Virus record (IMG/VR): IMGVR_UViG_3300020477_000116
Coordinates: 1-25,993 of that record
DNA from: a virus
Length of the DNA stretch: 25,993 nt
Strand: one strand, 5' to 3'
Shown here piece after piece: positions 14,960 through 23,857 of this stretch. The translations under genes were made by a program, and so were the position numbers. Within the stretch, counting starts at the first letter, position 1, and each line of letters starts with the position of its first letter. Below the pieces are notes generated by a model. The model searched no databases. It had not been told where the DNA came from and saw only the letters and a list, made by a program, of their open reading frames with translations.

Positions 14960-15360
14960 GCTCTGGCTGGGAATCGAGCTACATCGGTATCCCTTACCAA
15001 AACCGAGGGCGAGACCGCGAAGGCATCGACTGCTACGGCCTTGTGGTTCTGGTTTTCAGAGAGGTATTCGGGGTCCGACTTACGTCTTTCGATGACTTCG
15101 ATATCGAGTCCCCCGACATCCATCAGGTCTGGGACGATTCGAGGAGATCGGAATGGGTGCGCGTGGCCGACGAGGACGTGAGGCCCGGCGACGTGGTGGA
15201 CGCGATTCTTATGCGAATCCCGCACTGCGGGATCGTGGTCGATACAAACAGAATGATTCACAGCCGCGTCGGCGTAGGCGTGCTGATCGAAAACTTTTCG
15301 AGGGGATACTTTTGTCGGAGAATTCGGGGTATTTACCGACACCGCGACATGGTGTCCTAG
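14956..15360 (+). CDS. NlpC/P60 peptidase of the tail tip, gpK-like
   Basis: A 134-residue peptidoglycan peptidase starting at an ATGA overlap with the gene before. A full catalytic set is visible: Cys26 in GIDCYGLVVLVFRE, His90 in PHCGIVVDT, and His102 in RMIHSRVG; VRPGDVVDAI supplies the usual 'GD' turn before the histidine strand. Lambda gpK has an extra N-terminal JAB/MPN metalloprotease domain that is absent here, so this is the minimal NlpC form. It would cut peptide cross-links in the cell wall during entry, or process a tip protein. The last 49 nt overlap the J gene if the TTG start is right. Confidence 0.93.
   Translation: MSSGWESSYIGIPYQNRGRDREGIDCYGLVVLVFREVFGVRLTSFDDFDIESPDIHQVWDDSRRSEWVRVADEDVRPGDVVDAILMRIPHCGIVVDTNRMIHSRVGVGVLIENFSRGYFCRRIRGIYRHRDMVS
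15300..15305 (+). promoter_or_regulatory. ribosome site deciding a TTG start for the J-like gene
   Basis: GAGGGG lies 6 nt before a TTG at 15312, inside the 3' end of the peptidase gene. The next in-frame ATG (15420) has only a GGGAG 3 nt away, too close for good initiation, so the TTG is preferred. Confidence 0.55.
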
Positions 15361-18300
15361 AAAAGCTCTATCCGTCTGACGGATTTGCGCCCGATGGATA
15401 CGTCCGCTTGCGGGAGCAAATGTCGATCTTCGACAAGTCGGACAGTCGTGAAATCGTTCTTCCGGTCGGCATGAGTCTTTCCGAGATGGCTCTTCAAGAG
15501 TTAGGCGGTCGTCTCAGTGATCGGCACGTCGTGACCGTTGGCGATCAGATCGTTTCGCGCGAACACTGGGAAACGACAGTCCCCGAATCGGGGCAACTCG
15601 TCCACTTCGTCGAGGCTCCAGGCGGAACCGAACTCATCATCGCCTCTCTGGTCGCCACACTGGTTAGTGTCTCACTAACGGTGGCAGGTGCGATCACGGG
15701 GAACAGCTATCTCATGATTGCAGGTGCAGCAGTCGGGCTACTCTCGATGGGGCTTGGCGCGTGGGGGGTAGGCGCCGCACCGCTCACGTCGGTGGTCTCC
15801 AACAAGGTTCTAGTCGCTGGCTCCGGTATCGCTCTCGGTGCGGCGAACGTCCTTGCCGGCTTTATTGCGCGTCCCCAGAGACAAAAAGGAAGAGACTCCG
15901 GTTTCAAGGCGAGCCCGCACCTCGTCGGCCTGCGAAACACCATCCGAAAGTTCGATCCGGTGCCGAAGGTTTTGGGAAAGGTGCGAGTGGCTCCGCCTTA
16001 CGGACAGCACCCCTACGCCCGCGTGATCGGCGAAGATAGATTTTTTTTCGGTCGCTTTATCGTGTCGAAGGGGCCCACGCTGATCTCCGACATTAAGATC
16101 GGCGAGACACCTCTCGAAAACTACTACGTGAGCGACGGCTATCAGTCGATGAACTTTCCACACTTAACGCACACCGGAAGTTCCCAACCCGACGCTGGAG
16201 ATTTTCAAGTCACAAACTTAAAAGTTTATCTGCGATCGGGCGATTACAAGTACGGGGTGATCTCGAGCCAAGGGTACCTCGCCACCGATTCAAAGATGTG
16301 GCTCTTCCCATATAAGACGACGAGAACCTCGGATGCCGAAGGGAATTTCACTGACCCGGGACAGCACCAGCCATGGACATGGGGAGAACGAGAATGGTGG
16401 GACGCCCGAAAGGTTCTAATTCCGACGACGCGCGGTGATTTCATCGCAAGGTGGGTAACCCAGGTATGCATGCCACCTCACCCAAGTGTCTCTGTGACTT
16501 CGACGATTGTCAGCGACACTTTTGTCCACGCAAATATGTATCGCACCACAGCATGGTTTCGAGACGACGTTCCCTCGTTTCGAGACCTTGAAGGTATGTC
16601 TGGCGTCGCGGGTGAGACATGGTTGCCAGTAACGGATGCGTCTGAATTCTTGGTCAACGACTGGATCGAGGTACCGATCAAAAACCAGGGCGACGTTCTG
16701 GAGTGGGATACAGCGCCGATCTCCGAACTCGACAGCACATGGAACACAAACGCAGGACGGTACCTCGGTGGGTATGTGACTGCGGTCGATACGGCCAGCT
16801 CTCCTAACCGAATACGGTTTCGGCCGAACGCAAAGTACAGCTCCGCTCCATATGCTGGGACGGTGCCTGCGAATGCGCCTATTACGATGTGTTGGGGGGG
16901 CGATAACGCACACAACGGAAACTACGCTTCCGATACAGACTCTGTCTCGTATCAGCATCGGGCTTATTTGTACGCGGGAACATCCTCAACAGCATCGAGC
17001 GTAAACCAGAGAAACAAGAGCGCGCACAGGTACTCTGAGTGGGATAGCGCACGACTGTATCGGTTCGACCGCGCCCTTGGGACGCCGGTCAAGTTCGAGT
17101 GGCACAAAAACTTAAAGTCGCTCAAAGAGGACGTGCTCTTTCAGCAGCGAACAGGCTTTCCTGAAGAACCACGTCTCAACATGATTCAGGAAAGCGTGTA
17201 CCTCGACGACAACGTCACGCCTTTGAACTCGTACACAGGTGGGTTTGAATCGGGGCTTCGAGCCGACCCTAAGATCCGCACCAGTGCCGAAAATGCCACA
17301 CGCATCCGCGTAAGCTTTTCGCTCGCCCCGATGTTCTATCAGGATAAACTGGACGGAGATAAACACGCGGCGGATAGCATTTTGCACTTCGCTATTCGCG
17401 AGACCCCCGAAGACTCATCGGGATCGACGCCGACATCGCCGGCTTTTGGGAACGACTTCCGATGTGAGGCCGGCGGACAAACGAGCGGATGGGTTACGGG
17501 AGCCAGGACAAAGGTTTTCCGCGGCGAAGGAATCTCGACTCCTACAATTGCCGTGAAAGTCTCGAACAAAAGCGACAGCGTGAAGAATGTCGCTTTTGAC
17601 ATCATCCCCGATTCGGCTTCGCCCAGCTCCGGTAAGCAGTACGACGTGAAAGTTGGAGTGGATGACTACGGGTACAAGGGCAAGTCCAATTTTTACCGCG
17701 ACATCAAGTGGATCGGGCTCGAGTCCACGCTGACTTCGGATGCGGTCATAGAGTCGGACTTGTCTGAACTTCAAATCCGGCTTAAAGAAAACTCGCTCGT
17801 CGAAGACCTTAACTGTGTCGCGCAGTCGCTCATCGCGTACTACGACGGATCGAGTTGGGTTGAGCCGGTATTCAATATGGACGAGGCGCAGCTCACGAAA
17901 TTCCAGGCTGCATCTGATAATCCTGCTTGGCAAATTGCGGACATTGTGCGCGGCAAAGCCTGCGCTAAGCCTGTGGACGATCGATACATCGATGGGGACT
18001 CGTTTCTGGAGTTCGCGAACTGGTGTGACAACCCTTACACCGGAGAAGCGGCGACGGTCGGAAACAACGTCGGGGACGGTTCGTCGAGCTATGCGGCAAA
18101 CGATACCGAGGTCGATTTAACCTGGGGAGAGTTCTGGGCAACGCGCGACGATCTCACGATGACGGAAAAGCTGCCGGCCACAAGCGCTGGCTACACATCC
18201 GAATACTGGGAGACGGTGCAAACGCCCACCGCAATCCCTTTGGGGGCGGCGACCGGCTCGAAGTTCCTGCACGCGACAATTCGCCGCCCGACCACAGAGG

Positions 18301-21300
18301 CATCGCACTGGGATACGTCTGACTGGAGTTTTCAGGCGGAAATCATTGCTTCCGACAGCTCAACCACGGGTGTCAAGACCGCCCCTTCGGTCGAACTAGT
18401 CGCAGGTGATTGGGTGACGCTCACTTGGGATTTCACTGACGAAACCGTCGCTACCACCGCCAACGACTGCAAGATCAGAATCTTCGGTTTGACCAACCAG
18501 CAACTTCTACCAACGATCTCTGAAATAGCGACTGGCTGGACTGGGCACACGACTGCTCAGATTTCTCGCGTCTGGATCGATGACAGCTCCACCGGCAACG
18601 GCACCTCCGTTTTCGACCACAGCTTTTTCCTGAAGTCCAATGTCCTCGACAATACCGCGAACGCGATTGTTCGATGGCGCCACGCTTTGATTCTACCCGG
18701 CGGCAGCAATTCGTATGAAGACGCGAATGTTTCACAGCTACCGTTTGATCCTCTTACGTTTTCGTACAACGGAATCAGACTTCACAACGTCAAGTTTACG
18801 CAATCCTCCGGAGGCGCTTTAACGGAAACGAAAAAGGCGGTTGGAACCCTGGAGTCAAGCGCGAGCTACGGTGCCTCCTACCGACTTTCCTTCACAAACG
18901 GCCTTGAGGGCGCGGTCGCGGCGGGAAGTACGGCCTACGAGTTGTTCCTGCCAATGCGCTGCAACGCGGTTGTGGACTACTCGACGACCGCTGCGGACAT
19001 CATGGAGCAAATCGCGGCGGTTGGATGGGGGAGCGTCCATTATCGCGACTCGAAGATCGGGATAACGATCGATAAGCCCAGGAAATCGCAGGCGGGTGTG
19101 GCGGACACTCCGGTTACGTTGATCACTCCGCGGAACACGAAGGCCGGTTCATTGCGTGGTACCAGGCAGTTCCCAGAGATCGCCCACGCGACAAGGGTAA
19201 ACTTTCAAACCGAAAAGGGTGTGACATCAGAAAGAATTGTCTACCGCCCAGGATACGCATCAGCCGCAGGGGATGGGGTAAAGAAGGCGACGATCTTCGA
19301 CCAGATGGACACCTGGGGCGTGGTCGATCCTGACCAGGCCTACCAGATGGCGAAATTCAACATCATCGCGCGAGACTACCGAAATGAAGTGATCGAGGTG
19401 GAACTCGACCTCGAAAACCTGTGGATCGAGCGCGGTGACCTCGTCGAGTTTTCTCACGACACCCCGATGATCGGAACGAGCTATGCCCGCCTGACAGCGG
19501 TTGCGCTCGATGGCTCCAACGAACTCGACACCATCACAACGGACGAACCGTCAACGCTGGAATTTGGCAAGGCGTATGGCGTGAGAATCCGATCCGCGGA
19601 CGGTCAATTCGTGACCACTCCGGTCACAAACCCGGCCACTTCTGGGAATCCGAGCGTTTCGACGAAAACGCTGACGGTTACCGGGTCGATCGCCGCAAGC
19701 TCTGCACCGGAAGCTGGTGATTTGGTCGCCTTCGGCGAGCTCGGCGTGGAAACCAACAGGATGGTCGTGATCGGAATCTCCCCCACCGACGATCTATCCG
19801 CGCGCATCACGATGGTGAGCGAAGCAGCGGACATGTGGCCGGCGCTTCGACAGGAAAACAGCATCCGGCCGACATACACGCCCGGCACCCAGATCACCGA
19901 CGACACGAAACCGGGCGAACCGACGGTACTCGGATGGATCTTCGGACCCGACTTCGTCGATATTGACCTCGCGACAAAATCGTTTGAGCACGTCCCGGCA
20001 GGCCAGATCGAAGGCGCCTGGCGAGACAACGCTGGAGGCAGTTGGAATCCGACAGTGACGGTGATGGCAGAGGCGACTACAACCATCCGTTTCGAGTGGC
20101 CGTACACCAGCAACCAATCAGGACGGGGAAAGCGCTGGTTCCAATTCCGCGCGATCCGATCGGATACGTTTTCAGCGTCGAACTGGACTGCCCTGGGACC
20201 GCTCGAGCCAGAGCTCGACGCAGCATTCATTCCTAATGACATATCCACCTCCCACCTAGAGGCAGCGGTGGAGGATGGTGATTGGGTACTGGATTGGGAG
20301 TTAAACATCGGGTCGGCCGCTCCCGACACTCTCACTGAGAGTGAGAATGTGAGCGCCAGCATCGACGTTCTGAGATCAGAAACTCCAGTACTGGAAGGAA
20401 GGCGTCCCGCCGAGCTCTCGCGATACGTCACAAACTTTCGCATCATCGTCATCGAGTGGCCTGGAAACGAAGGCCTCCACCTCGCACCCAACTACGACAA
20501 CCTTCCGATTTCTGCCCATCGACCAGAGGGGAAGTGGTTTCCAAGCGAGCGACGGAACGGATGGGCGCCTACCGACGACTTTGTCAACTCCTCCCACGTA
20601 AAAGTGAGGGAAGAATCGGTCGGTGGCGACGTGAGAAACTGGCGGTACACACACGAAATGAACGCGGCGGACCACGACGGAGTTGCGTCAAGGGGGGTTT
20701 TCCAGTTTAACGTCATCCCGGTTGTGGAGAAGGTTCCGAGCTTGGGTTGGGGACACGGTCGAAAATACGAAACCAAGTACGACCCGCCGCCGCCGACTCC
20801 GACCCTCAGCTACATCTCTCAGCCAATGGGCCGCGCCGCAGTCGATTTCGAGTTTGCGGGCCAGGTCAAAAATCCCGATGTTGAAGGCATTCTGATCTGG
20901 GCGACCGAGACGAGCGGCTTCAAGCCAATGGCCGACAACCTCGTCTATTCCGGGCCGGCGTCGGATGTTGTTTCGGTCATCGGCCTGGCTCCGACGCGAA
21001 CGTATTTCCGCTGGGCGACGTTCGACAAATTCTACCGAGCAGGCGACCCCCCCTCGACGCTGCACGTCCACCCTGACGAGGCGACGTTCTCGCCGGTCGC
21101 CGCGTCAGGAACGAGCGACATCGCGGTGGGGGATATGACGAATCTGTTCCCAGACCCGAGCTTCAACTACGTTGGCGGGTCGGCTTCGCTGAAAGATTTG
21201 TTCTCCGTTTACACCGAGGGGCGAGACCCTTACATGACGCACCCTTTGTCGCCCGACGGAGTTGGAGAAGAATCATGGGGCGTCGTCTCGATGATCGATC

Positions 21301-23486
21301 CCCTCGACAACCTTCCGGGGAACTTGATCTATCCAAAAGCCGGCACACAAATGCTCTCGTTCAACCCCGCAAAGTCGCTCGGTTTTGACGGCCACGGGAA
21401 ACGGTTGTTCCAATTTTTCTGGCAAGCCACTGGTAACTACGCCGACGGAACAGCTCCGACCGACTGGACAAAGTTCGAGGTCGGCGCAGAAATCGAGTGG
21501 CAGATCAATAACACAGGCCCCACCTACTACGGGACAATTTTCGACCTCTTGCTAGACGAGTCGGGAGCCACCCAGACACCCGGAGTAATCGAACCGGAGT
21601 TCGTCAACTGCTATGCGCACCAACCCGGCACCCACCCTATCGATAAAACCGAAGACGACGAGACGACGAAGACGATGATCCGGCTCCGATCCGACCCGAC
21701 AAATCACTTCGGTCGGGTCGCGTATAGCGTCAACATGACTGGCGGCTTTTCTGCCTCAAATGCTCCGCCGAATACGATGTTGCTATTCCCAAAGTTCGAG
21801 AGCCGGATGCCGCTTTTCGCTGACAAAGCGCAGAATGGTTTCGGCACCTCCGGCATTGCGACGGCGTTTTCGTGGTCTACATCGAACTCGATGCTTCCGG
21901 CGGACGCGCAGATTATGTCAGTCAGACCCGGCGACCAGTTCGAGTTGGATCTGTGGTTTAACCGAACGCGCTGGTTCTACGGTAGCGATGGCCGGATGTT
22001 CAACGCGCAGTTGGTTATGTACGACGGAGACGGCTACTACATCACAAAATACAGTGATGACGGCGGCTCGACATACAAGTCCACCGGAACCCAACACTCA
22101 ATGGAATGTCTCGTCGCGAGTGAAAGCCCCGCATCCGACGCTGTTGGTGGCTTCGACCTGGGGGTGCAGACCTGGGATACGTGGATCAGCATAACGCACG
22201 AATTCACAGTTCCTTCGCACGTCACCCGCGCAACTCGCACCGTCGCAGAACACGTCGAGCATGGCACAGACGGGGTGCCGACAACGGTCTCTCGGATGGG
22301 TCTAGCGATCGTACCCGAGGGCTCATCCCTTTCCAGTCGGCTGATTTCCGGGCCTCGCTGGGAACCAAGCGGTGGCGTTTTGAATACGGCGGCGGCGGCG
22401 GGCGACGGAGACAGTTCCAACAAATTGTTGGTTGACCAAGACGTTTCCAACACAGGAACTCTTCCGCTTAGAGTCGCTCCGAACGGGAGATACAACTACG
22501 ACGTGGAGATAGAACTCGACGACGGCAGCACGCACGGGGCACGGCTGATTTCGACGACTACGTTGAATAGTGACCCTTCCACGACCGAGGTCGAGATCGC
22601 CCCGGTTTTGTCGGGGGCGGCGGGTATCGGAAAACGCATCTACCACCGAAAAAACGGCGAAGCGGTACTTCTGTTTGACCAAGTCGAATTCAAGCCCGTT
22701 ACTCAATCGCGGGGCATCGCGACCTCGGCGGTGGTCGCGGACAAAATCGGCGCGTCGGCGGTGGTCGCGGAGAAGCTCGCCACCGGCTCCGTCGAGACGG
22801 CGAAGATCCTCGACGCCAACGTCACGACGCCAAAGATCGCGGCCGACTCGGTGACCACCAGGGCAACTGTGAAAACCTCCGCAGTGCAAACATCGGGAAC
22901 GATCAACTCCTATTTGCAGACACTGTCGGTGGAAAACGCTGACACAGCAACACGCCCGGTTGAGGTTACTTGGACCGGCGAGATTTACCGCCCGACCGAC
23001 TACTCAACCAATGCGGACTGGGCGCCCTACTTCTCTTGCTACACCTACTCAACCGAAACCACGCTTGCCGCAGCTTGGCCGAGCGGCACCAGCTCAATAC
23101 AGGTTTCATCCGTGACTGGCTTTGCGGTCGGCGACAAGGTCAGCGTCGGGCTGCACACGCTGAACCAAAACATCACACACGGATGGGAGATCCAGTCCAT
23201 CTACCAGAACATCATCACGTTTACGCAAAACAATTTCTGGGCGGCAACCTCCGGAGCCTTGGTTTTCAAAGAAGACGACATCGTCTTGAGTGACGAAAGG
23301 GTGGTACCGGCAGAGACCACAGGCACGGGGGCTTTGCAGTCCTTTTCTTTTTCAGCTCTTTCCACCTTGCCGTCGGAGACGACGAGCAAGATTCTGTTCA
23401 GCTTCAGGAACAACGGAAACAACTTCTGGCAACACGCCGCTATCGCCGCTGGAGCCCATTACGACGCGAAGGTCGTGAAGCGGTGA
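15312..23486 (+). CDS. giant gpJ-like tail tip / host specificity protein
   Basis: About 2724 residues from a TTG with GAGGGG 6 nt upstream; ATG 15420 (residue 37) is the alternative. Order: a beta-grasp, gpI-like part (about 45-106, with IVLPVGMSLSEM and ESGQLVHFVEAPGG); hydrophobic segments at about 108-187; the J-family block SPHLVGLRNTIRKFDPVPKV plus RVAPPYG (about 201-232) and ISDIKIGETPLENYY. A long beta-rich insert region follows. The hub core is near 1260-1510 (GTRQFPEIAHATRVNF, LDLENLWIERGDLVEF). Then come a fibronectin-III-like domain (about 1827-1927), a NLFPDPSF-led jelly-roll-like region, AVVADKIGASAVVAEKLA fibre repeats (about 2472-2517) and a terminal receptor region. Lambda J is 1132 residues, so this is more than twice as long. 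It carries the central spike that touches the host and probably includes a gpI-like domain as a fusion. Confidence 0.93.
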   Translation: MSENSGYLPTPRHGVLEKLYPSDGFAPDGYVRLREQMSIFDKSDSREIVLPVGMSLSEMALQELGGRLSDRHVVTVGDQIVSREHWETTVPESGQLVHFVEAPGGTELIIASLVATLVSVSLTVAGAITGNSYLMIAGAAVGLLSMGLGAWGVGAAPLTSVVSNKVLVAGSGIALGAANVLAGFIARPQRQKGRDSGFKASPHLVGLRNTIRKFDPVPKVLGKVRVAPPYGQHPYARVIGEDRFFFGRFIVSKGPTLISDIKIGETPLENYYVSDGYQSMNFPHLTHTGSSQPDAGDFQVTNLKVYLRSGDYKYGVISSQGYLATDSKMWLFPYKTTRTSDAEGNFTDPGQHQPWTWGEREWWDARKVLIPTTRGDFIARWVTQVCMPPHPSVSVTSTIVSDTFVHANMYRTTAWFRDDVPSFRDLEGMSGVAGETWLPVTDASEFLVNDWIEVPIKNQGDVLEWDTAPISELDSTWNTNAGRYLGGYVTAVDTASSPNRIRFRPNAKYSSAPYAGTVPANAPITMCWGGDNAHNGNYASDTDSVSYQHRAYLYAGTSSTASSVNQRNKSAHRYSEWDSARLYRFDRALGTPVKFEWHKNLKSLKEDVLFQQRTGFPEEPRLNMIQESVYLDDNVTPLNSYTGGFESGLRADPKIRTSAENATRIRVSFSLAPMFYQDKLDGDKHAADSILHFAIRETPEDSSGSTPTSPAFGNDFRCEAGGQTSGWVTGARTKVFRGEGISTPTIAVKVSNKSDSVKNVAFDIIPDSASPSSGKQYDVKVGVDDYGYKGKSNFYRDIKWIGLESTLTSDAVIESDLSELQIRLKENSLVEDLNCVAQSLIAYYDGSSWVEPVFNMDEAQLTKFQAASDNPAWQIADIVRGKACAKPVDDRYIDGDSFLEFANWCDNPYTGEAATVGNNVGDGSSSYAANDTEVDLTWGEFWATRDDLTMTEKLPATSAGYTSEYWETVQTPTAIPLGAATGSKFLHATIRRPTTEASHWDTSDWSFQAEIIASDSSTTGVKTAPSVELVAGDWVTLTWDFTDETVATTANDCKIRIFGLTNQQLLPTISEIATGWTGHTTAQISRVWIDDSSTGNGTSVFDHSFFLKSNVLDNTANAIVRWRHALILPGGSNSYEDANVSQLPFDPLTFSYNGIRLHNVKFTQSSGGALTETKKAVGTLESSASYGASYRLSFTNGLEGAVAAGSTAYELFLPMRCNAVVDYSTTAADIMEQIAAVGWGSVHYRDSKIGITIDKPRKSQAGVADTPVTLITPRNTKAGSLRGTRQFPEIAHATRVNFQTEKGVTSERIVYRPGYASAAGDGVKKATIFDQMDTWGVVDPDQAYQMAKFNIIARDYRNEVIEVELDLENLWIERGDLVEFSHDTPMIGTSYARLTAVALDGSNELDTITTDEPSTLEFGKAYGVRIRSADGQFVTTPVTNPATSGNPSVSTKTLTVTGSIAASSAPEAGDLVAFGELGVETNRMVVIGISPTDDLSARITMVSEAADMWPALRQENSIRPTYTPGTQITDDTKPGEPTVLGWIFGPDFVDIDLATKSFEHVPAGQIEGAWRDNAGGSWNPTVTVMAEATTTIRFEWPYTSNQSGRGKRWFQFRAIRSDTFSASNWTALGPLEPELDAAFIPNDISTSHLEAAVEDGDWVLDWELNIGSAAPDTLTESENVSASIDVLRSETPVLEGRRPAELSRYVTNFRIIVIEWPGNEGLHLAPNYDNLPISAHRPEGKWFPSERRNGWAPTDDFVNSSHVKVREESVGGDVRNWRYTHEMNAADHDGVASRGVFQFNVIPVVEKVPSLGWGHGRKYETKYDPPPPTPTLSYISQPMGRAAVDFEFAGQVKNPDVEGILIWATETSGFKPMADNLVYSGPASDVVSVIGLAPTRTYFRWATFDKFYRAGDPPSTLHVHPDEATFSPVAASGTSDIAVGDMTNLFPDPSFNYVGGSASLKDLFSVYTEGRDPYMTHPLSPDGVGEESWGVVSMIDPLDNLPGNLIYPKAGTQMLSFNPAKSLGFDGHGKRLFQFFWQATGNYADGTAPTDWTKFEVGAEIEWQINNTGPTYYGTIFDLLLDESGATQTPGVIEPEFVNCYAHQPGTHPIDKTEDDETTKTMIRLRSDPTNHFGRVAYSVNMTGGFSASNAPPNTMLLFPKFESRMPLFADKAQNGFGTSGIATAFSWSTSNSMLPADAQIMSVRPGDQFELDLWFNRTRWFYGSDGRMFNAQLVMYDGDGYYITKYSDDGGSTYKSTGTQHSMECLVASESPASDAVGGFDLGVQTWDTWISITHEFTVPSHVTRATRTVAEHVEHGTDGVPTTVSRMGLAIVPEGSSLSSRLISGPRWEPSGGVLNTAAAAGDGDSSNKLLVDQDVSNTGTLPLRVAPNGRYNYDVEIELDDGSTHGARLISTTTLNSDPSTTEVEIAPVLSGAAGIGKRIYHRKNGEAVLLFDQVEFKPVTQSRGIATSAVVADKIGASAVVAEKLATGSVETAKILDANVTTPKIAADSVTTRATVKTSAVQTSGTINSYLQTLSVENADTATRPVEVTWTGEIYRPTDYSTNADWAPYFSCYTYSTETTLAAAWPSGTSSIQVSSVTGFAVGDKVSVGLHTLNQNITHGWEIQSIYQNIITFTQNNFWAATSGALVFKEDDIVLSDERVVPAETTGTGALQSFSFSALSTLPSETTSKILFSFRNNGNNFWQHAAIAAGAHYDAKVVKR
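22725..22771 (+). repeat. 17-nt direct repeat with 30-nt period in the fibre segment of J
   Basis: TCGGCGGTGGTCGCGGA occurs exactly at 22725-22741 and again at 22755-22771. It encodes the repeated peptide SAVVA-(D/E)-K-(I/L) in a run of about 10-residue units (VVADKIGASA, VVAEKLATGS, VETAKILDAN, TTPKIAADSV). Such units are typical of trimeric fibre stalks. Confidence 0.85.
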
Positions 23487-23857
23487 TGAACGAGCTGGAA
23501 CTCGCGCGCCACCTTCGGCGCGGCCAACTCAACGAAAACTTCCGAGCCAAAATCAAACAAGGGCATCTGTTTTCCGGCTGGTTGATTTCCTTCGACGACC
23601 GCGCTGTCTCACGTATGGCAACCGTCCTCGCTGAACTCCGGGCCGGCGAGTCGGGCGCACATGGCGGGTTCTGGATCTGTCAGGACAACGAACGAATCGA
23701 ATTGAATGACTCGGAGGCGGTCTTTCTTCTGGCGTCCGCAATCACCGCCCGGCTCGAGCTCGACCAGGCGTATCTCGAAGCGAGAGACGAAATCAACGCA
23801 GCGACGACCGAAGAGGAAATCCTCGCCGTCGAAATTGAGATTGGAGGGGGGAGTTAG
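23486..23857 (+). CDS. DUF4376-like fibre-associated protein
   Basis: A 123-residue protein starting at TGATG, sharing a base with the J stop; a GTG one codon earlier is possible but less likely. Content: RAKIKQGHLFSGWLISFDDR, an RMATVLAELRAGESG helix, a WICQDNERIELNDSEAVFLL stretch and a final INAATTEEEILAVEIE. The pattern (D-R-x-R-hydrophobic helix, 'W..D..N...L...E...L', terminal 'INAATTxEEI') resembles DUF4376 domains found in phage tail-fibre or fibre-assembly proteins. The role is likely structural or in assembly of the receptor-binding proteins on either side. The family call is tentative, but the reading frame and the coupling to J are convincing. Confidence 0.7.
   Translation: MNELELARHLRRGQLNENFRAKIKQGHLFSGWLISFDDRAVSRMATVLAELRAGESGAHGGFWICQDNERIELNDSEAVFLLASAITARLELDQAYLEARDEINAATTEEEILAVEIEIGGGS

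Noticed and set aside
15290-15360. Possible -1 frameshift joining the NlpC/P60 gene to J
   Set aside because: J lies in the -1 frame and the overlap is open, but no slippery heptamer is present, and a GAGGGG plus TTG start explains J translation better.
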